Shown here one piece after another: positions 1 through 6,495 of a DNA stretch of 7,840 bases; positions within the stretch are counted from its first letter, which is position 1, and each line of letters starts with the position of its first letter. Location: positions 1 to 7,840 of the forward strand of contig CAJGCI010000085.1 in the NCBI GenBank assembly GCA_904501855.1. Direction: 5' to 3'. Both the position numbers and the translations under genes were made by a program. The stretch comes from Oscillospiraceae bacterium. GTDB taxonomy: Bacteria > Bacillota > Clostridia > Oscillospirales > Oscillospiraceae. The notes under the pieces were generated by a model. The model saw nothing but the letters and a program-made list of their open reading frames with translations. It searched no databases and was not told the DNA's origin.

Positions 1-21
1 ACTTGACATTATTTTGATGTA

Positions 22-52
22 GCGCCGTATACGAGACCCGTACGTACGGTGC
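22..52. repeat. Imperfect inverted repeat with nested 12-bp palindrome
   Basis: Positions 22-29 (GCGCCGTA) can pair with 45-52 (TACGGTGC) through eight pairs, one of them G-U. TACG at 30-33 can extend the stem with CGTA at 39-42, leaving a 2-nt bulge. The right side also contains the perfect palindrome CCGTACGTACGG at 38-49. Neither strand shows a T-run next to the stem, so this is not a normal intrinsic terminator. It could be a protein-binding site or the edge of a repeat family. The function is unknown. Confidence 0.4.
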
Positions 53-55
53 AAT

Positions 56-90
56 GGGAGGGAGCGCTCACGCGCTCTCTACCCTATTTT
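56..90. terminator. Possible intrinsic terminator downstream of the FNT channel gene
   Basis: GAGCGC (62-67) and GCGCTC (72-77) form a perfect 6-bp core around the loop TCAC. Outer pairs (56-60 with 79-84, A81 bulged) lengthen it to about 12 bp. TATTTT follows on the plus strand (85-90). The minus-strand channel gene ends 14 bp away at position 104, but in that direction the stem is not followed by a T-run. The hairpin may therefore serve a plus-strand transcript entering from outside the window, or act only as a 3' stabilising structure for the channel mRNA. Confidence 0.4.
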
Positions 91-103
91 CAGGATCAGA
101 GTA

Positions 104-952
104 TCATTTGCGCCGGTAGACGAACCAGTACAGCATCCCCACGAATCCGGATCCGCCCAGAATGTTTCCGATGGTCACCGGGAGAAGGTTGCGCAGGAGC
201 ATGCCGCCCCAGGTCAGGCTCTGCAGAGCCTCCGGGGCCACCAGACCGGAAGAGACGGCGGCATCCGCCAGCACCGGGGAGTGGGAAGCGAGGATCCCGG
301 CGGAGATGTAGTACATGTTGGCGATGCTGTGCTCAAAACCGGCGGTGACGAACAATAAGATGGGGAAGAAGATCCCCAGAATCTTGCCCGCCATGTCCCT
401 GGAACCGGTGGCCTGCCAGACAGCAAGACATACCAGCCAGTTGCAGAGGAATCCCAGGACTACGGCTTTTCCGAAGGAGAGTCCCACTTTTCCCGCTGCG
501 ATCTTGATGGTCATGACGCCCAGCAGGTTTCCGCCGCTGGCGAAGAGACCGGACCAGGTGCCCAGCAGTGCGATGAGAAGTCCGCCGAGGAAGTTGGCAC
601 AGTAGACGACCACCCAGTTGCGGAGCATGGCGCCGGCAGAGATCCGCCGGTCCAGCACGCCCATGATCATCAGGTTGTTGCCGGTGAAGAGCTCCCCGCC
701 GGAGAGGATCACCATGATGAGGCCTCCGGTAAAGAGGATCCCGGCCACGAAACGGCCCAGTCCGAAGGTATCCGGACTGGAGAGAAGATTGAAGGCCGCC
801 ATGTTGGAGGCAAATCCCGCCACCGCGATGTAGGCGCCGGCGGCGATGCCCAGAAGGAGCATGGTCAGAACGGACAGGCCCGCCTTGTTAACGGCGTTGT
901 CCGAGGTCTTCTCCGCGATCTGTTTCGGTGTCAGCACATTGGATTCATTCAT
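104..952 (-). CDS. Formate/nitrite transporter (FNT) family channel
   Basis: This is a 282-aa polytopic membrane protein of normal FNT length (FocA, NirC and hydrosulfide-channel relatives), which moves small monovalent anions across the cytoplasmic membrane as a pentamer. Both family signatures are visible: ILSGGELFTG at about residues 82-91 and GFLCNWLVCLA at about 167-177. The sequence GFEHSIANM carries the central-pore histidine at about residue 208, and LPVTIGNILGG near 257-267 is also typical. The start ATG at 952 is preceded only by a weak GAGTGAG-like ribosome site. The gene stands alone, divergent from the SGNH hydrolase. No pyruvate formate-lyase, nitrite reductase or sulfite reductase gene is nearby, so formate, nitrite or hydrosulfide cannot be chosen as substrate. 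The family assignment is secure; the substrate is open. Confidence 0.95.
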   Translation of the reverse strand: MNESNVLTPKQIAEKTSDNAVNKAGLSVLTMLLLGIAAGAYIAVAGFASNMAAFNLLSSPDTFGLGRFVAGILFTGGLIMVILSGGELFTGNNLMIMGVLDRRISAGAMLRNWVVVYCANFLGGLLIALLGTWSGLFASGGNLLGVMTIKIAAGKVGLSFGKAVVLGFLCNWLVCLAVWQATGSRDMAGKILGIFFPILLFVTAGFEHSIANMYYISAGILASHSPVLADAAVSSGLVAPEALQSLTWGGMLLRNLLPVTIGNILGGSGFVGMLYWFVYRRK

Positions 953-992
953 TTTATATCACTCACTCTGTCGTATAGTTTCCTTAGCACCG

Positions 993-1021
993 AATATACC
1001 ATATCCGCCAATTGGGGGAAA
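993..1021 (-). promoter_or_regulatory. Candidate promoter of the FNT gene
   Basis: On the minus strand TATATT (998-993) is preceded by TGG, an extended -10 element. A poor -35 (TTTCCC, 1021-1016) lies 17 bp upstream. It would give a leader of roughly 35 nt before the start at 952. The match is moderate, and the perfect palindrome CCAATTGG at 1008-1015 falls in the spacer. Confidence 0.35.
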
Positions 1022-1129
1022 GGATTTCCTCATATTTCCACTCAATCCACAGGAAAATGGAAAAAAGAGACGGTCAATTCCGCAAATTTTGGCGAATCGA
1101 CGAAAATAACAAAATGGTAACAAAATCTC

Positions 1130-1158
1130 TTCCGAATTATGGCCGTATCCGTTAGAAT
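1130..1158 (+). promoter_or_regulatory. Candidate promoter of the SGNH/SLH gene
   Basis: TAGAAT at 1153-1158 matches the sigma-A -10 element at five of six positions. TTCCGA at 1130-1135, 17 bp upstream, is a weak -35. A transcript would begin near 1165 and leave a leader of about 38 nt. GATAAT at 1175-1180 is an alternative -10 but lies close to the ribosome site. Confidence 0.35.
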
Positions 1159-1190
1159 AAGAGAATCCCCCCAGGATAATACTCAATGTT

Positions 1191-1194
1191 GGAG
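1191..1194 (+). promoter_or_regulatory. Ribosome binding site that selects ATG 1203
   Basis: GGAG at 1191-1194 lies 8 nt before ATG 1203. The in-frame upstream GTG at 1194 overlaps this site, and its nearest purine-rich element (AGGA, 1173-1176) is too far away. ATG 1203 is therefore the better start. Confidence 0.7.
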
Positions 1195-1202
1195 TGAAAA
1201 CA

Positions 1203-2774
1203 ATGGCAAAGAAACAATGGATCAGCGTTCTGCTGTGTCTGGTGTTCGTGCTGGCACTGCTGCCGGCCACCCCGGTGCATGCAGACGGCAAAGTGGGATA
1301 TACGGTGCTGGGCGACAGCATCTCCTTCGGCTTTGGACTGGAGGAGAACAACAGCTGGGGCCGGAACAACCTTCAGCCGGACGCGAACGGTCAGTATATC
1401 CTGTATAAACGTCCCGTGGGCGGCATGCCTCCCGATGCGTTTCCCACTCTGGTGGCCAATGCCGTGGGCGTGACGAATGCCCGCTATTATCATAATCTGT
1501 CCCGGTGCTCCTTCCGTACCGTGGAGATGCTCCGCGTCCTCTCCGGCCGGGGAAGCGACTACGACAATCAGATGAGCGGAAACGCTCTGTCCAATCAGGT
1601 CCTGTCCTACAACGACTGCGGCATGACGGAGTGGGAGCTGAACGATATGTACCAGACGGCGGCGGAAGCCGTCCGCAGCGCAAAGCTCGTCACCGTGGAG
1701 CTGGGCAGCAACGATGTGGTATACGCCGTGACACAGCGCCTCGGCGGACTGACCAATCCGCTGACGGCGGTGTCCACCGTGACAAGTGCCTATCAGGAGG
1801 CCTACCAGATCTTTTCGGAGACGTATCCGAAACTGATCCAGAAAGTGTATGAACTCAATCCCGAGTGCACCGTCGTGGCGGTGGGACTGTATAATCCCTT
1901 CCGGTATCTGAAGCTCAATGACGGCTCGGATGCCACGCTGGGCGCGGCTATGGAAGGCCTCGTCAATCAGTTCAACGATCTCATCCGGAACCTGAACGGA
2001 TATGCCAACAACAGCGCCTACGATTACCGGTTTGCCGATGCTTCCAACGCGGAGATCACCCCGTTTAACGATACGCTGTCGGGCTATCTCTCCCGCAACG
2101 CCCAGCAGGAGCTTCTGGATGAATTCAATCTGAAGATGCACTGCAATAAAAACGGACACCGCTATATCGCAAGCCAGGTGCTGGCGGCACTGGGAAGCGG
2201 CTACAACGCCATGGATCCCACTTCCGTTTCCCGTGTGGGGAACTTCCGGGATGTGGCAGCCAATGCGTATTATGCCAATCCCGTGAAATGGGCCGTGGGA
2301 AACGGGATCACTTCCGGAACATCCGGCAATACCTTCTCGCCGGACCAGACCATCACCCGGGCGCAGGCGGTCACCATGATCTGGCGCGCTGTCTCCTCAC
2401 CGGAACCGAGAGCCACCAACAATCCTTTTACGGATGTGAAGGGAGATCAGTATTACTACAAAGCGGTCCTGTGGGCCTATGAGAACAATGTCACCACCGG
2501 TACGGCAAGTTATCTCTTCTCGCCCAATGACCCCTGTACCAGAGCACAGATCGTGACCTTCATGTATAACGCCGTAGGCAAGCCCTGGGCGGGCTTCGGA
2601 GGCAGCTCCTTCCGGGACGTTCCCAACAATGCCTATTACTACAGCCCCGTACAGTGGGCGGTACGGCAGGGTATCACCGCCGGTACCGGCGACGGAACCT
2701 TCTCGCCCGATGCGCCCTGCACCCGGGCACAGGTGGTGACCTTCCTGTGGAGAGTCAACGGCTCTCCCGTATGA
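1203..2774 (+). CDS. Secreted SGNH/GDSL-family hydrolase with three C-terminal SLH domains
   Basis: From ATG 1203 this encodes 523 aa. An N-terminal signal peptide (KK, a hydrophobic run, then likely cleavage after PVHA near residue 27) directs export. The SGNH domain follows: GDSIS with nucleophile Ser39, NLSRCS near 98-103 (block II), GSND at 168-171 (block III) and HCNKNGH at 313-319 (block V). Three SLH repeats (about 348-398, 409-459, 470-520) each show F-x-D-V, a V-x-W-A segment, F-S-P and T-R-A-Q, and should bind secondary cell-wall polymer. The product is probably a cell-surface esterase or deacylase acting on wall glycans or external esters. Two oddities: the oxyanion glycine of block II appears to be Ser103, and the Asp normally three residues before the catalytic His is Leu310, so the triad may be a Ser-His dyad or the enzyme altered. 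Family and surface location are well supported; the substrate is unknown. Confidence 0.9.
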   Translation: MAKKQWISVLLCLVFVLALLPATPVHADGKVGYTVLGDSISFGFGLEENNSWGRNNLQPDANGQYILYKRPVGGMPPDAFPTLVANAVGVTNARYYHNLSRCSFRTVEMLRVLSGRGSDYDNQMSGNALSNQVLSYNDCGMTEWELNDMYQTAAEAVRSAKLVTVELGSNDVVYAVTQRLGGLTNPLTAVSTVTSAYQEAYQIFSETYPKLIQKVYELNPECTVVAVGLYNPFRYLKLNDGSDATLGAAMEGLVNQFNDLIRNLNGYANNSAYDYRFADASNAEITPFNDTLSGYLSRNAQQELLDEFNLKMHCNKNGHRYIASQVLAALGSGYNAMDPTSVSRVGNFRDVAANAYYANPVKWAVGNGITSGTSGNTFSPDQTITRAQAVTMIWRAVSSPEPRATNNPFTDVKGDQYYYKAVLWAYENNVTTGTASYLFSPNDPCTRAQIVTFMYNAVGKPWAGFGGSSFRDVPNNAYYYSPVQWAVRQGITAGTGDGTFSPDAPCTRAQVVTFLWRVNGSPV

Positions 2775-2788
2775 TCCGAAAACAGCAA

Positions 2789-2821
2789 AAAGCGCTGCTG
2801 GTTGATTTCCAGCAGCGCTTT
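2789..2821. terminator. Bidirectional intrinsic terminator
   Basis: A perfect 13-bp stem (2789-2801 with 2809-2821, arms AAAGCGCTGCTGG and complement) encloses the 7-nt loop TTGATTT. The flanks are A-rich on the left and T-rich on the right, so both strands read a stem followed by Ts. It lies between the stop codons of the convergent SGNH gene and acyltransferase gene and should terminate both. Confidence 0.88.
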
Positions 2822-2837
2822 AATTCTGTCTAAATAT

Positions 2838-3905
2838 TTAATCAAACAGGTGATCGATCCAGTTGCGCAGTTTCTTCACCGTCAGGAAACGGAAGAGGAA
2901 GATCCGGACCCAGTCCACGGCGATGCCCACCACATAGATACTGACGGCGATGCCGATGACCCGCAACGGGATGATCCCGGGACTCATGGCGGCGCTCTCC
3001 TCGTACCGGCGGGAGAGGAAGTAGGTGCGGACATAGTTCTGGTCCTGCAGCAGATACACGCCGAAGGTGGTGGGAGCCACCACTTTGACGATGAGATTTC
3101 CCACTTTGGGCAGACGGCGGTTTCCGAAGTACAGGAGCAGCGCCGTTGCCATCAGGAAGATGGTGGGAGAGGTGTAGGAGATGAACATCCCGCTGATGTC
3201 CCAGTCTTTTCCGTAATAGAACTGGGTCTTCCACAGCCAGGTGAAGAGCAGTGCCAGCAGGAATACGCCCCATCGCACAAGAGGTGGGATGATCCTGCAT
3301 ACGTCGAATTTCCGGATCACCGCGCCCACCATGTACAGGGCGCACAGCCACATGAAGGTGTAGCCGCCGGCAAGCCGGAAGGGATCGGACAGACTGTTCT
3401 TGATGGCCAGCGTGTTGTACAGGGAGAACAGCAGGAAGACGCCCAGAAACAGTTTGACGGCGTCCTTCTCCGTAAAGGAGTCCACCACCCGGTTCATATA
3501 GGGCATCAGGATAAAGACGCCGGTATAGGCGGTGAAGTACCAGTAGGCATTGAAGGTCACGGGGAAGAAACTGTGTACGACGCGGGTATGGGAGACGTAG
3601 CTCGGCTGCCAGTTATACACGATGACGGTCATCAGCAGGCAGTAGAAGACCACTTCCAGCCACAGCGTGAGATAGCGGGAGGGGCGGTGTTTGTGTCCGT
3701 ACCCCACATATCCGCTGATAACGCCGTAGCAGTCCACCGCGCAGAAGCACAGGATCTCCAGAAACCACACCACGTTATACTGGGCTTTTCCTTCCACGGC
3801 GTCGATGATGCCGCCGTGTCCCATGACGTGGAGGATCGTTATGAACAGAGTAGCCAGTACACGAAGAAGGTCTACTCCGTAGTTTCTCTCTTTCCAAGTT
3901 TCCAA
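2838..3905 (-). CDS. Acyltransferase family 3 (AT3) integral membrane protein
   Basis: This 355-aa protein has about ten hydrophobic segments and matches the acyltransferase-3 (OatA/NodX-like) family, which moves acyl groups, usually acetyl, across the membrane onto extracytoplasmic sugars. The N-terminus shows the expected pattern: GVDLLRVLAT followed by LHVMGHGG, giving the family Arg-x10-His motif as Arg15 and His26. YWYFTAYTGVFILMPYMN near 121-138 is also typical. There is no fused SGNH domain; the protein ends soon after the last membrane helix with a short basic tail. The start is a TTG codon at 3905, chosen because a good GGAG site lies 9 nt upstream. It begins 27 nt after the AEC transporter stop, so the two are probably co-transcribed. 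The acceptor could be peptidoglycan, teichoic acid, exopolysaccharide or a small molecule; nothing here decides. Confidence 0.88.
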   Translation of the reverse strand: METWKERNYGVDLLRVLATLFITILHVMGHGGIIDAVEGKAQYNVVWFLEILCFCAVDCYGVISGYVGYGHKHRPSRYLTLWLEVVFYCLLMTVIVYNWQPSYVSHTRVVHSFFPVTFNAYWYFTAYTGVFILMPYMNRVVDSFTEKDAVKLFLGVFLLFSLYNTLAIKNSLSDPFRLAGGYTFMWLCALYMVGAVIRKFDVCRIIPPLVRWGVFLLALLFTWLWKTQFYYGKDWDISGMFISYTSPTIFLMATALLLYFGNRRLPKVGNLIVKVVAPTTFGVYLLQDQNYVRTYFLSRRYEESAAMSPGIIPLRVIGIAVSIYVVGIAVDWVRIFLFRFLTVKKLRNWIDHLFD

Positions 3906-3914
3906 ATCGTCAGT

Positions 3915-3918
3915 CTCC
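3915..3918 (-). promoter_or_regulatory. Ribosome binding site supporting a TTG start
   Basis: On the minus strand GGAG (3918-3915) precedes TTG at 3905-3903 by 9 nt. No in-frame ATG lies nearby upstream, and the first downstream methionine (residue 28) would delete the Arg-x10-His motif, so TTG is the credible start. Confidence 0.65.
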
Positions 3919-3932
3919 AGATCTATAGATTG

Positions 3933-4847
3933 TTAAAGAGCGATCCACAGTACCAGGGGGATGGTGATCACACTGAGGACCGTGGCGATGCAGATGGTCT
4001 TGCTGGCCAGGGTGGCATCCTGACCGTAATCGATGCAGAAGGGCGTCAGCATCACCGCCGGCGGACACGCCGACAGGATCACCAGCACGCCCAGCATCAT
4101 GGCGTTGTCCGTCAGATGCCGGAAAACGAGTGCGCACAGAAGCGGGCAGACGAGAAGACGCACCGCACTGATGACGTAGGGACGCCAGTCGGTGAAGATC
4201 TCCCGGTAGGCAATGCCTCCGAGACTCGTTCCGATGATGATCATGGACAGGGGAACGGTGCCCGCTGCGATGGTGGAGATGGTCTCCTCGATCACCACCG
4301 GGACACGGATCCCGGTGAAAAACAGGATCAGCGAGATGAGGACCGCCACCACCGGCGCGTTGAGCAGTTCCCTGAAGGAAAAGCTTCCGCGGGAATCCTT
4401 TGTCAGCAGTGCCACTCCTGCGGTATACAGCAGTACGTTGAAAATGATCGTGGAAAGGGAAGCAGCAAAGATGGCCTCGCTACCGTAGAGTCCCTCAATG
4501 ATGGGAAACCCCAGAAACACCGTGTTGATGAAGACCATCAGCAGGATGGTGATCCCCCGGTCCTTCTTCATGGGAAAGACCGTCACGGTGAGAAATCCCA
4601 TCAGCCAGTAGATGGCGAATCCCAGCGCGAACAGCCCGAAGAGGATCAGCATCTCCCGGCCGGAGAGCACGGGATCCACATTCACGGTGGAGCGGAGGAT
4701 GGAGCACACCAGAAACACGTTGATGAGAAGCCGGCTGAGATACCGGTTGGCCACATCGTCGGTGAGCTTTGCCTTGCGCGCAATGAAGCCCACCAGCATG
4801 ATCAGGACCAGGATCATCATTTTTTCGATGACGATGGATACTTCCAT
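3933..4847 (-). CDS. AEC (auxin efflux carrier) family transporter
   Basis: From ATG 4847 this encodes 304 aa, the usual length for bacterial AEC permeases of the BART superfamily. About ten membrane segments are arranged as two halves around a central loop (near 148-165). Family-typical stretches include FINTVFLGFPIIEGLYG (106-122), GTVPLSMIIIGTSLGG (196-211) and CPPAVMLTPF with DYGQD shortly after (261-276). Bacterial members generally export or exchange organic anions such as malate, or amino acids. A TTG five codons upstream also opens the frame, but it sits inside the AGGAGG ribosome site, so ATG 4847 is preferred. The gene is first in a two-gene operon with the acyltransferase and divergent from the M20 dipeptidase. 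Sharing a control region with a peptidase makes export of a dipeptide-derived amino acid possible, but only as inference. Confidence 0.9.
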   Translation of the reverse strand: MEVSIVIEKMMILVLIMLVGFIARKAKLTDDVANRYLSRLLINVFLVCSILRSTVNVDPVLSGREMLILFGLFALGFAIYWLMGFLTVTVFPMKKDRGITILLMVFINTVFLGFPIIEGLYGSEAIFAASLSTIIFNVLLYTAGVALLTKDSRGSFSFRELLNAPVVAVLISLILFFTGIRVPVVIEETISTIAAGTVPLSMIIIGTSLGGIAYREIFTDWRPYVISAVRLLVCPLLCALVFRHLTDNAMMLGVLVILSACPPAVMLTPFCIDYGQDATLASKTICIATVLSVITIPLVLWIAL

Positions 4848-4853
4848 GGGCGG

Positions 4854-4860
4854 CCTCCTC
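4854..4860 (-). promoter_or_regulatory. Ribosome binding site of the AEC transporter
   Basis: GAGGAGG on the minus strand lies 6 nt before ATG 4847. It overlaps the alternative upstream TTG (4862-4860), which argues against that codon as the start. Confidence 0.8.
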
Positions 4861-4884
4861 AAAACAATTCCACAGATGCTGAAA

Positions 4885-4914
4885 ATTATACCACTATATG
4901 TAGTTGGTTTACAA
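4885..4914 (-). promoter_or_regulatory. Promoter of the AEC-acyltransferase operon
   Basis: The minus strand carries a perfect TATAAT (4890-4885) preceded by TGG, making an extended -10. TTGTAA (4914-4909) is a good -35 at 18-bp spacing. Transcription would start near 4878, about 30 nt before the transporter ATG. No clear operator palindrome is visible. Confidence 0.7.
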
Positions 4915-4933
4915 TAATCCGACGAGAAAAATA

Positions 4934-4962
4934 TTGCACTTTCCGGTGTTCCATACTATATT
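4934..4962 (+). promoter_or_regulatory. Candidate promoter of the M20 dipeptidase
   Basis: TATATT at 4957-4962 follows TTGCAC at 4934-4939 by 17 bp. The leader would be about 33 nt. TTGACA at 4967-4972 is a perfect -35 hexamer but has no matching -10 before the ribosome site, so it is less likely to be used. This promoter and the divergent AEC promoter lie about 20 bp apart, so a regulator bound between them could affect both. Confidence 0.45.
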
Positions 4963-5001
4963 ACAATTGACAAATCCAATTATAGAACTCGGAGGAAAGA
5001 A

Positions 5002-6390
5002 ATGGACGCGGACCAACGTCACGATATAGAAGCGTTTGTAAAGGAAAACCGGGATAACATCATCCGGGATATCGGAAAGATCGTCGCCGTCCCCAGTGTA
5101 AGGGGAGAGGCGGAGGAAGGTGCTCCCTACGGAGCGGAGTGCCGCCGTGTGCTGGATGTCATGCTGGGCATGGCAGAGGACATGGGCATGGACACCGGTG
5201 TCTGTGATGACCGGGTCGGCTGGGCGGAGATCCGCGGGGAAAGCGGGGAGAAGCACCTGGCCACGGTCACCCACCTTGATGTGGTGCCTGCGGGAAAAGG
5301 ATGGGAATCGGATCCCTTCACTGCGGTGGAGAAGGACGATTATATCCTGGGCCGCGGTGTCCTGGATGACAAGGGACCCAGCGTGCTGTGCCTGTATGCA
5401 CTGAAATATCTGAAAGACCGGAACATCCCTCTGCGCTATTCCGTGCGGGCCCTCTTCGGGACTGCGGAAGAGACGGGGATGGAGGATGTGGAATACTATC
5501 TCCGCAATGAGGATCCTCCTCTGTTTGCCTTTTCACCTGACTCGGACTTTCCCGTATGCAACGGCGAGAAGGGGATTTACCAGGGCAAACTGAAGGCGGT
5601 GCATCCCTGTTCGGTGATCCTGGACCTGAAAGGCGGCGTGGTATCCAACGCCGTGCCGGACCGGGCGGAAGCGGTGCTGCGCTGCAGTATCGAGGAACTT
5701 CAGCCTATGGACAATATCCGTCTGGAGGAGGACGCGGGCTGCGTCCGGATCAAAGCCTACGGAATCGCCGGGCATGCTTCCATGCCGGAAGGGACCCGGA
5801 ACGCCATCGGTGTACTGGCAAACTATCTGCTGGACAGCCATGTGGTATCGGAGAGCGAGGAGGCATTTCTGCGGATCCTGCGGGACCTTCATGAGGATTA
5901 TCACGGAAAAGAACTGGATCTGGATGCCGAGGACGACCGTTTCGGCAAGCTGACCATCATCGGCGGAACCGCCGGAATGGAAGACGGAATGCTGTGGCAG
6001 ACCATCGACTGCCGCTATCCGGAAGACATCAGCAGTGCGGATATCACGGAAAAACTCATGGATGCCGCCGGAGACGAGGCCATCCTGGAAGTGAACAACA
6101 TCGAAGAGCCCTTCTACATGGAGGCGGACAGCGATCCGGTCCAGATGTGTATCCGGGCATATAATGATGTCACGGGAGAGGATAAGGAGCCCTTCACCAT
6201 CGGGGGAGGCACCTACGCCAGAAACTTCCCCTATGCGGTGTCCTTCGGACCCGAGCACCATGACCGTCCCTCGCCGGACTTTGTCGGCGGGATCCATTCG
6301 GCCAACGAAGGGGTCGCTGTCTACGATCTGCTGGAAGCACTCCAGATCTATATTCTGGCACTGCTGGAACTGCAGAAACTGGAATACTGA
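5002..6390 (+). CDS. M20 family metallo-dipeptidase (PepV/Sapep-like)
   Basis: The 462-aa protein is close to the length of PepV/Sapep cytosolic dipeptidases, which hydrolyse dipeptides using two Zn or Mn ions. All expected motifs are present: THLDVVPAG (ligands His91 and Asp93), GRGVLDDKG (bridging Asp122), GTAEETG (general base Glu156, ligand Glu157), SPDSDFPVCNGEKG (ligand Asp180) and GGIHSANE (ligand His432). GHAS with His258 lies in the lid domain and matches the residue that stabilises the transition state in the family. GGGTYARN near 401-408 is also family-typical. There is no signal peptide, so it acts in the cytoplasm, probably recycling dipeptides from imported peptides or wall turnover. 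ATG 5002 has a strong GGAGG 6 nt upstream. The gene is monocistronic, with its own terminator. Exact dipeptide preference cannot be read from the sequence. Confidence 0.94.
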   Translation: MDADQRHDIEAFVKENRDNIIRDIGKIVAVPSVRGEAEEGAPYGAECRRVLDVMLGMAEDMGMDTGVCDDRVGWAEIRGESGEKHLATVTHLDVVPAGKGWESDPFTAVEKDDYILGRGVLDDKGPSVLCLYALKYLKDRNIPLRYSVRALFGTAEETGMEDVEYYLRNEDPPLFAFSPDSDFPVCNGEKGIYQGKLKAVHPCSVILDLKGGVVSNAVPDRAEAVLRCSIEELQPMDNIRLEEDAGCVRIKAYGIAGHASMPEGTRNAIGVLANYLLDSHVVSESEEAFLRILRDLHEDYHGKELDLDAEDDRFGKLTIIGGTAGMEDGMLWQTIDCRYPEDISSADITEKLMDAAGDEAILEVNNIEEPFYMEADSDPVQMCIRAYNDVTGEDKEPFTIGGGTYARNFPYAVSFGPEHHDRPSPDFVGGIHSANEGVAVYDLLEALQIYILALLELQKLEY

Positions 6391-6401
6391 TTCAAAAACT
6401 T

Positions 6402-6446
6402 ACCTGTCTTTCTTCACAGTGTTTCGTGAGGAGAGACAGGTTTTTT
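6402..6446 (+). terminator. Intrinsic terminator of the M20 dipeptidase gene
   Basis: A 16-bp stem (6402-6417 with 6426-6441, two G-U pairs) begins with ACCTGTCT and closes on an 8-nt loop. A run of six Ts follows at 6441-6446. It starts 11 nt after the dipeptidase stop codon. Confidence 0.9.
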
Positions 6447-6452
6447 GTATGC

Positions 6453-6489
6453 AAAAGAGGAGACGGATCGATTGCGATCCGTCTCCTTT
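6453..6489 (-). terminator. Intrinsic terminator of the TetR gene
   Basis: GGAGACGGATCG (6459-6470) and its perfect complement (6475-6486) form a 12-bp stem with the loop ATTG. On the minus strand it is followed by TCTTTTG. It starts a few bases after the TetR stop codon and lies back to back with the dipeptidase terminator. Confidence 0.85.
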
Positions 6490-6495
6490 CAGGAC

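Noticed and set aside
3..33. TTGACA near the left edge as a plus-strand promoter
   Set aside because: The only -10-like element (TATACG, 28-33) is poor and at 19-bp spacing, and no plus-strand gene follows.
1152..2159. 335-codon open frame on the minus strand, antisense to the SGNH gene
   Set aside because: It is a codon-aligned shadow with no recognisable domain. The plus strand encodes a signal peptide, SGNH motifs and SLH repeats.
2802..4970. 722-codon open frame on the plus strand, antisense to the transporter and acyltransferase
   Set aside because: It is codon-aligned to both real genes, its product is a His/Asp/Gln-rich string with no recognisable domain, and the minus-strand genes carry clear family motifs. 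Codon avoidance explains it.
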